From Abelmoschus esculentus (Eukaryota > Streptophyta > Magnoliopsida > Malvales > Malvaceae), in contig JAUCBN010000017.1 in NCBI GenBank assembly GCA_035048815.1, positions 14,008,936 through 14,072,935 of the forward strand: a stretch of DNA of 64,000 bases, read 5' to 3'. Below, in pieces: positions 57,564-64,000 of the stretch. A program made the position numbers and the translations under genes. Below the pieces are notes generated by a model that had not been told where the DNA came from, made no database searches, and was given only the letters and a program-made list of their open reading frames with translations. Position 1 is the first letter of the stretch, and each line of letters begins with the position of its first letter.

Positions 57564-57970
57564 CGGCTTCCGGCTCCAAACTAAACTCACCGGACACGAT
57601 ATTGTCCTGAAATGCAGTAGTTCGTTGGAATCAGTCACCCCACTTTCAATTTCTCATTACTGATTCAGCCGCGAAATCCTGTTTAGCCTTCAACTCTCCA
57701 CCGGCCATTTTACAACAAATTAGATTGGTATATAACCATGGAAATTTCAGAATCCAAAAATAAAGTGGGAGAAACGAAGGAACTCCCTTTTCTCTGGGTG
57801 TTTTTAAATTCAAGGAATTTAATAATATTCTTGCAATTCTTTTAGACCTTCACTGGGGAAAGGGTATGATCAAATTCACGTATCCAACCCAGATTTTGGG
57901 TTTTCTTTTTGATGCTTTGAAACGTTCATTTATCATTCATATATAGAGATTTTTGCAGAGAGGGAAGAAG

Positions 57971-60791
57971 ATGGCACAGTCAAGCAAGGATATTTCAGTT
58001 TCAGATTTAATGGATTCTCAAAGATATTGGGTTCATTATTCCGGACAGCAGTGCCTTAATCTCCCTCCAGGATCAATTACTGCCTTTGAATGGAAAGATT
58101 ATTGTCCTAGAGCTTTCAGGTTTTGTCATATGTTTTTCCATCTTGTTGTAATCCTTGGACCATATATTTTTCATCTATAAACTGTTTGATGATATTCCTC
58201 TTCCAGACTTTTACAAGAGTTCAATAATATCAACAATGAATGTTACATGATGTCGATTTGTAGCGACGAAACTTTAAGGAAAGTGACATCGAGTTTGAAG
58301 CCGGGTAACTTGTTCCTTTTGTCCATGGACAACCGGTTTGTAGTAAAAACACTACGCAAATCCGAAGTCAGGGTAATGAAATCAGCCTTCGTTTATATAC
58401 TAATGAATGTTTTCGAGTAGATATAATATAAACCATGTGTTGCTCATAAGTTGTACATTTGATGTTTGAAGGGTGGGTTTGGATTGATCTATAATGCTGT
58501 AATTGATACATCTTAAATTTGAACCTAAAAGAGATTAGATTTTAGTAAAGCTCTGGGATAAAAAAAGGGTACATTTTTAGTTTCTGAATCAGAAAAAGAA
58601 TGTCTGAATGTTTGGTGTAGGTCCTCCTAGAATTGCTTCCAGACTATTATAACCATATCAGAAGGTTTCACAGCACGGTCTTGAACAAGCTTTATGGTGT
58701 TCATGTCGTGAAGCCGAAGCCAGACGGAGGTGCTAAGGTAAAACGAACATTATTTTGTCTACATTGCAATTTAAAGTGTACAATGAAGATCATTGTTGCA
58801 TCAATTAAGTACAAAGATATTGATGATTGTAAGGGATGCAAATTAAAATTGCTGGTCTGAAAGAGGTACAGGATGCATGTCCCTTCCTTTTGGCCATTAA
58901 TAATATGCACTGATATTTTTCGGAATTGGGGAATAGGTTTACTTTTTGGTTGAGGAAAACATATTCAAATCAGATTTGTTGATGCACCGGTGTTATGACC
59001 TCAAAGGCTCCTTACAAGGTCGAAAAGTCGAAAAGATGAGATTCTGTGAGAAAGTTCTTCATAAGGAATCGGATCTTGATTTTCACTTTTACCTTGAACC
59101 GCAGGTTCGTGATGGGCTTTTGAAGTAAGTACATCAATCTATATCTTCTCTTTTAGCTTAGTTTTCTTTTCTATACAACTCTTACAGTAATCTTTTATTG
59201 ATGAACTATAGTATTTTTATTTGATAGGCAAATCAAGCATGATTGTGCTTTTCTTGAGGCTGCAGGCATCATGGATTATAGTCTGCTACTTGGCTTCCAT
59301 TTAAAAGGGTCAGCTAAAGGTGAATTTGTTTCCCATAAATTCTCACTTTTTCATGAAAAGCTATCTTGGATACCAGTTCCCTGAAAAACTTTTAGTCTCT
59401 CACAGATCTCTCGGAAGCCGGACTTTCACTTTCTTCGGACTCCGCACGTGAAGGTAATTTACTTGCACCAAAAGGATCTTGATTCTTCATCACTTTATTA
59501 AATGTTATTCTTGTGAGGAGTCTCAGAGCTGCCTCAGTTCTTGGCAAATGTAAAGCACAGAAAAAATATTGCATTGTGAAAATACAATGACATTGCATAA
59601 TTTGAAAATACCAAATGACTAAATCTTCCGAGAAAAATTACATATCTCGAATAAAATTTTACCTTCATTTTATTGTCTTTCTGCAGATTCCGTTGACAGT
59701 AGTTCCCGTGATGGAACGATAATGTCCTGTGACTCGTTGCACCGTAGTGATTTATCCTCAAATAGATCCCCCACATCTTCAATTCGAGGTGATATATTGA
59801 AATGCATCTTATCCATCATGTCTTTGTTGCTTAAAGGCAAAGTATAAGGCCAAGAACTTGAAAATTCAGAATTTTAAGAAACTAAACTGCTCTAAATTCT
59901 AATGCTGTCATATCCATTGAATTAAAATGTGTTAGGAAAAGTTATCTATTTTGCCAATTATCCTTTCCCTCCCACATTTTTCTATAGCTACGAGGATTCC
60001 GCTATGCTTTATAATGCTTAGTCTGGTTTCCTGCCTTGCAGATTCAATTAACTTCAGGTCAGATTCGAGTTTTGGTGATCAGCTGCAACCGAGAGGTAAC
60101 AGGTAAATGTTTGTTTTTTAAGCCTAAAATGTCACATTTGATACGGGGTCCAAAGACGATGTAGTAAGGAACTGATTGTTCTGCATCGGCCTTCTTGCAG
60201 TCAAGCTACTAGCTCCAGTAAAGAAATGTCTTCGCCCGGTGCTACTAGCTTCCGTAAAGAAATGTCTGTGCGTGGTGCTACTAACTTCGGTGAAGAAATG
60301 TCTGCGCGCGGTGTTCATGTACCAAAGAATGGAACTGGAACGCTAACATCACATGAAAATCTCAAGTCTGGGGAATCCTATGATGTACTTTTGTATTTTG
60401 GAATAGTGGATTTCTTCCAGAACTACAACGTGATCAAACGAATCGAGCATGCGTACAAGTCGTTGCAATTCGATCGGAAGATGATTGCAGCCGTAAACCC
60501 CAAAGCATACTCTTCTCGGTTTCAGGATTTCATCAGTGACCTATTCAAAGCAGACGACTCGCTCAATCTCTCCGCTGAGCTCGCCAACGGTATGTTCTTT
60601 CTACAAAACTGCACACGTTCAGAACATTATTCGCACCCGAATCCGACATCAGGAAACTCAGAGAATCTACTATGTTTATATATAGATTTAAACCATGCTT
60701 GATCTGTACAAAACCAAACTGAACCTAAAGTTTCTGTTTTTCAGGATACAGAGAAAAGACCCTGCAATGCAATGAAGGGAGTAGGTTTTGA
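57971..60791 (+). CDS. Phosphatidylinositol 4-phosphate 5-kinase, MORN-less type
   Basis: Ten in-phase exons: 57971-58119, 58207-58372, 58621-58737, 58937-59124, 59228-59319, 59406-59453, 59687-59788, 60042-60102, 60201-60589 and 60745-60791, giving 452 residues. The kinase makes PI(4,5)P2 from PI4P at membranes. Visible motifs: FVVKTLRKSEV (ATP-binding lysine region, exon 2), LPDYYNHIRRFHSTVLNKLYG (exon 3), RCYDLKGSLQGR (exon 4), AAGIMDYSLLLGFH (catalytic Asp, exon 5), then YFGIVDFFQNYNVIKRIEHA with the late DFG-like Asp and activation loop (exon 9). The N-terminal MORN repeats of larger PIP5Ks are absent, and the total size fits the small Arabidopsis PIP5K10/11 class. A Ser-rich linker (exons 6-9) separates the lobes and contains 36-bp repeats. 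If the last intron is retained, the frame ends at 60702 instead. No internal stop was seen. I prefer the ATG at 57971. Confidence 0.92.
60205..60312 (+). repeat. Three in-frame 36-bp repeats in PIP5K exon 9
   Basis: Units at 60205-60240, 60241-60276 and 60277-60312 each encode 12 residues on the pattern AT(S/N)xxxxEMSxxG. They differ at several bases, including amino-acid changes, so the repeat is not brand new. They lie in the linker before the C-terminal catalytic part. Confidence 0.9.
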
Positions 60792-61689
60792 GCATGTGAA
60801 GGGCTCCAGAAACCATGGAAAGATGTAAGAAATGTACATAGATTTCTGTAAGAACAACAGTTATCCCTTAATTACTTCAAACTAGAAAGGGACAAACAAA
60901 AATCCAACTTTGAAACCAGAGTTTTGTTGCTTCTGCAGGTAATGAAGCATTTACGTGTGCAATGTATACCCATTCATTAATATTTCTAGTATAAATTAGT
61001 TTTCAATTAAAAGATTGCAAAGATACTGTAAAGGCGAATACTTGAATTTTAAATTTTTGGGTATATTGAATAATAAGATTACGTTTCTGTCGTATTTTAG
61101 AAAAGTTATGTTTTAGTCGCTCGATTAATCATTTTTTATTATTTTAGTTATCGTGTTGTTAACTTCCAAAGAATGGATGATGTGACGGTTGAATAATTGA
61201 CATAATAAAACATTACGTCGTTAATATTTATTTTTCTTATCAATTTAACTTATAATTATAAAAAAATATTTTTTTATAATTTTTTAATTTAGTGATAATT
61301 ATAAAAAAATATATATCAACAAGTATATTTAACATTTAATTGAATAATTGCTTAATTTTATCTTTTCTCAAGAAGTTTATATCTTAAATTTTTATTTTTT
61401 TCAAAATACCTTTGAATGGATAGATTCCATCAATGGATGTTCTTTCTTCAAACCTCAATTCACAACCAGGTTTGGTCTCTCACGTTCTACTGCTTTGTTT
61501 AGACCATCTGGATTTGCAGAAATTACGTCATCTTTAATGGGGCAAAAATTGATTTGTCAGCATTATTTGATCTGTGTATTCTGAGATTGTGTTGGTGTAA
61601 AGCTGAGTGGCCCATGAGTGTCACTCACATATCTGATGTGGTCTCGAATCCTGTTTATTTGTCCAAGATCAAATTCATTTCTACAATAC
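60792..61689. other. 3' flank of PIP5K and AT-rich DNA
   Basis: The first about 220 bp are probably the PIP5K 3' UTR. From about 61080 the text resembles the phrase set of the MITE at 2756 (TTTTAGTCGCTCGATTAATCA, TTATCGTGTTGTTAAC), so another decayed MITE is possible. No gene was recognised. Confidence 0.45.
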
Positions 61690-63102
61690 CGAAAGAGTAT
61701 TGGTAGCTCAGTTAGAGGTTGTTCAAAGAGGTGATTCGTCAGACTTTGAGGTACGAGATGGTAGATTCTTGTACTTTCAACGTCGGTTGTATGTTTCACC
61801 TTTGGAGAATCTGAAAGATCGTATCTTGAGAGAAGCTCACCGCAGCCCATTTTCTGTTCATCCGGATAGTAACAAGATGTACCAAGATCTTCGTCCTTTC
61901 TTTTGGTGGTCGTGCATGAAAAGAGATGTGTCAGAGTTTGTGACAAGGTGTCTAGCGTGTTAGCAAGTGAAGGCGGAACATCAGGTTCCTTCAGGTTTGC
62001 TTCAGCCTATCCAGATTCCACAGTGAAAGTGGGATCAAGTGACCATAAACTTTGTCACCGGGTTACCGATGACGTTGAGGAAGCATGATGCTATTTGGGT
62101 CATAGTTGACCGGTTGACCAAGTCTGCTCACTTCTTACCGGTTAGGAAGGACTTTAGTTTGGAAAAGATAGCTTGATTGTACATCAAGAAGATAGTGAGG
62201 TTGCAGGTGTACCATCGTCGATCATATCGGATAGGGATCCGAGGTTCACAACAAGGTTGTGGAGGTCTATCCATAAGGCTTTAGATACCAAGTTGCACTT
62301 CAGTACAGCTTTTTATCCTCAGATCGATAAACAGTCTGAGAGAGTTATCCAGATCTTGGAGGATATACTTCGGTATTGTATTGTGGACTTTGCTCGTAGT
62401 TGGAAGGAGCAGTTACCCTTGGTAGAGTTTGCTTACAAAAATAATTATCAATCAAGTATCAAGATGGCTCCTTTTGAGGTTTTGTACGGGCGTAGGTGTA
62501 GGACACCTTTGTGTTGGACAGAGCTCAATGAGAGGAAGATAGTGGGTTTAGAGCTTGTTAAGGAAATCGAAGAAAAGGTTCAGATCATCAAAGAAAGGTT
62601 GCAAACAGCTTTTGACAGACAAAAAGTTTATGTGGATAAGAAGCGTAAGCACATCGAGTATGAGCTTGAGGAGAAGGTGTTTCTCAAGGTATCCCCGTAA
62701 AAAGGGATCATCCGGTTTGGTCGTAAAGGAAAGTTGAGTCCAAGGTATATAGGATCTTATGAGGTTCTTCAGATGGTTGGACCGATAGCTTATCGGCTAG
62801 CTCTACCTCCAGAGTTAGCACGTATACACAATGTGTTCCACGTGTCTATGTTGAGACGTTACCGTTCTGATCCTTCGTATGTGATTCAACTTGAGGAAAT
62901 CAAAGTCAATATAGATTTGACTTACGAGGAAAGGCCTATCGGAATCGTGAATAGAGGAGTTAAGGAACTTCAGAATAAGTGTATACCCTTGGTAAAGGTT
63001 TTGTGGAGGAACCATGGAATCGAAGAAGCAATGTGGGAATCAGAGAAGGATATGAGAGCCCAATATCCTCATCTCTTTTTGACATGTAAATTTCAAGGAT
63101 AA
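61690..63102 (+). pseudogene. Chromovirus (Tekay/Del-type) integrase with chromodomain, 5'-truncated
   Basis: Only the 3' end of a Gypsy pol is present. HHCC zinc finger: LREAHRSPFSVHPDSNKMYQ and then FVTRCLAC. The DDE core comes in several frames: QVTINFVTGLP-like and WVIVDRLTKSAHFLPV text around 62030-62150, IISDRDPRFTTRLWRSIHK (Asp 2), and FYPQIDKQSERVIQILEDI (Glu). After a frame change, 62734-63102 gives GPIAYRLALPPELARIHNVF followed by a chromodomain (KVLWRNHGIEEAMWE). Stops at about 61964 and 62176 and the frame breaks make it a pseudogene. The chromodomain directs insertion to heterochromatin and is typical of Tekay/Del chromoviruses. Confidence 0.88.
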
Positions 63103-63113
63103 AATTTTCTTTA

Positions 63114-63126
63114 AGGAGGGGAGAGT
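63114..63126 (+). other. Polypurine tract of the chromovirus fragment
   Basis: AAGGAGGGGAGAGT-type purine run immediately before TGTAACGACT, marking the 3' LTR start. Confidence 0.7.
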
Positions 63127-64000
63127 TGTAACGACTCAGATTCGGATCTGAGTGTCGAGTTAACCCGAGGAGTTTGAGCTTCAGTTTTAGGCCCCGAGTT
63201 TAGTGGTTTTGGGCCTCGAATTTATATTGAGCCTTGTTGGGCCTTGTGGTGTTGGGCTTGTGAAGGGTAGACCAAGGGCATTTTTGTAAATGTCAAATGG
63301 ATGAAAGGGGAGTAGTTAAGGGTGTTGTTTTCTCTGTAAAAGGAGAGAAGGTGATATCACTTAGTCTCTCATCCTCTTCCTCCACCCTTGCAAGAGAGAA
63401 AGTAAGAAAAGATTCAACCTTTGTTGTGGTAAGTCAAAAATCTCGTTTTAGTGGCAAAGGGTAAGTTGTAGAGGTGGTTGTGATCTATAAAACAATGTAA
63501 GAAAGTATATGTTTGGTGAAGATAAAGGTTTAAGTTGGAGTTTTAGATGGAGTTCGGAATGGGGTTTTAGGAGCTTAAAATCTGAGTCTTCTAGTGTTTT
63601 TAAGCCCTAGAATCATCCCAAGGTGTGTCTAATCCGTTCTTCATCCTTCCTTTGTAGAGAAAGAAGGTGGTGAGCCATCTACAAGCTTGAGGAGGAAAAA
63701 ATCTTGAGGTTGAGCTTGGAGCTCGAGTTTGTTGCTTTGGTTGCTCAAGGTTGGTACTCCCAACTCTTCCTTTCATCATACATTTCATGGTAGAATGCAT
63801 AACATGTAGATTTCATGTATGTATGCTTGGTTGAAGCTTTTGGGTCTTAAATGGGGAAATTTGTATATATGAGATTGATGACTAAAAAATGGTGTTAAAA
63901 CACTCTAAACATCATTAATAATTAGTAGGAACACTTTAAGATTGATTGGATTAAATTCGAGAATGACCCTTAAAATTTTCTAAGTGAAACCTACAGTTTC
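63127..64000 (+). repeat. 3' LTR of the chromovirus, cut by the window edge
   Basis: Starts TGTAACGACTCAGATTCGGA and runs beyond 64000. It aligns by eye with the minus-strand LTR block at 51642-52537, so both belong to one family or close relatives. The region that would hold the hairpin array lies outside the window. Confidence 0.8.

Noticed and set aside
61348..61584. ORF before the chromovirus integrase
   Set aside because: Contains a few phrases that might be RNase H text but nothing firm; left as unassigned flank.
61563..61946. Minus-strand ORF of 127 residues
   Set aside because: Overlaps the clear plus-strand integrase zinc-finger text and is its antisense shadow.
1..64000. tRNA, rRNA, CRISPR or prokaryotic operon structures
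   Set aside because: None seen; the tRNA-like matches are retrotransposon primer-binding sites, and genes have spliceosomal introns.

Overview
This window is nuclear DNA from a eudicot plant. Three intron-style plant genes are separated by large nested LTR retrotransposons. The Tat-lineage Gypsy elements carry a DUF7745-type ORF1 before gag, and an Athila-like element carries a 'putative plant transposon protein' ORF; this combination is what I associate with Malvaceae, most likely cotton (Gossypium). That assignment is inference and no database search was possible.

Layout. (1) 179-2350, minus strand: an ABI-like (ABIL, WAVE/SCAR complex) gene, cut off at the left edge. (2) 2756-3559: a Tourist-like MITE with TTA duplications, then a foldback MITE. 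(3) 3647-19171: a 15.5-kb Tat/Gypsy element (E1), flanked by ATTAA, with no pol. A young Copia-type element without pol (4944-9183, AGTTC duplications) sits in its 5' LTR. (4) 19891-20640: an intronless C2-domain (SRC2-like) gene. (5) 21385-52537: one minus-strand Gypsy chromovirus-type LTR split by two insertions. The first is a 21-kb Tat element with all coding domains (E2, 21435-42522, ACTTG duplications), itself carrying a foreign solo LTR inside ORF1. The second is a minus-strand Athila-like element (43853-51636, GTATC/GTATT duplications) without RT or integrase. (6) 53365-57419: a truncated Copia LTR/gag fragment and two hAT-like MITEs with 8-bp duplications. (7) 57971-60791: a ten-exon, MORN-less PIP5K gene whose linker holds three 36-bp coding repeats. 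(8) 61690-64000: the 3' end of a chromovirus (integrase plus chromodomain) running into an LTR cut by the window edge.

The three cellular genes have no obvious joint pathway beyond general actin, membrane and phosphoinositide themes. Every retrotransposon ORF examined carries stops or frameshifts. Most of the novelty is in LTR architecture: a five-unit array of hairpins whose stems covary around a conserved loop (43154-43417), TATCGATA palindromes shared by unrelated Copia and Gypsy LTRs, a primer-binding-site look-alike inside three Tat LTRs, and five polypurine-like motifs in the Copia element. I saw no tRNA, rRNA or CRISPR loci. Splice sites were assigned by eye from consensus and reading frame.
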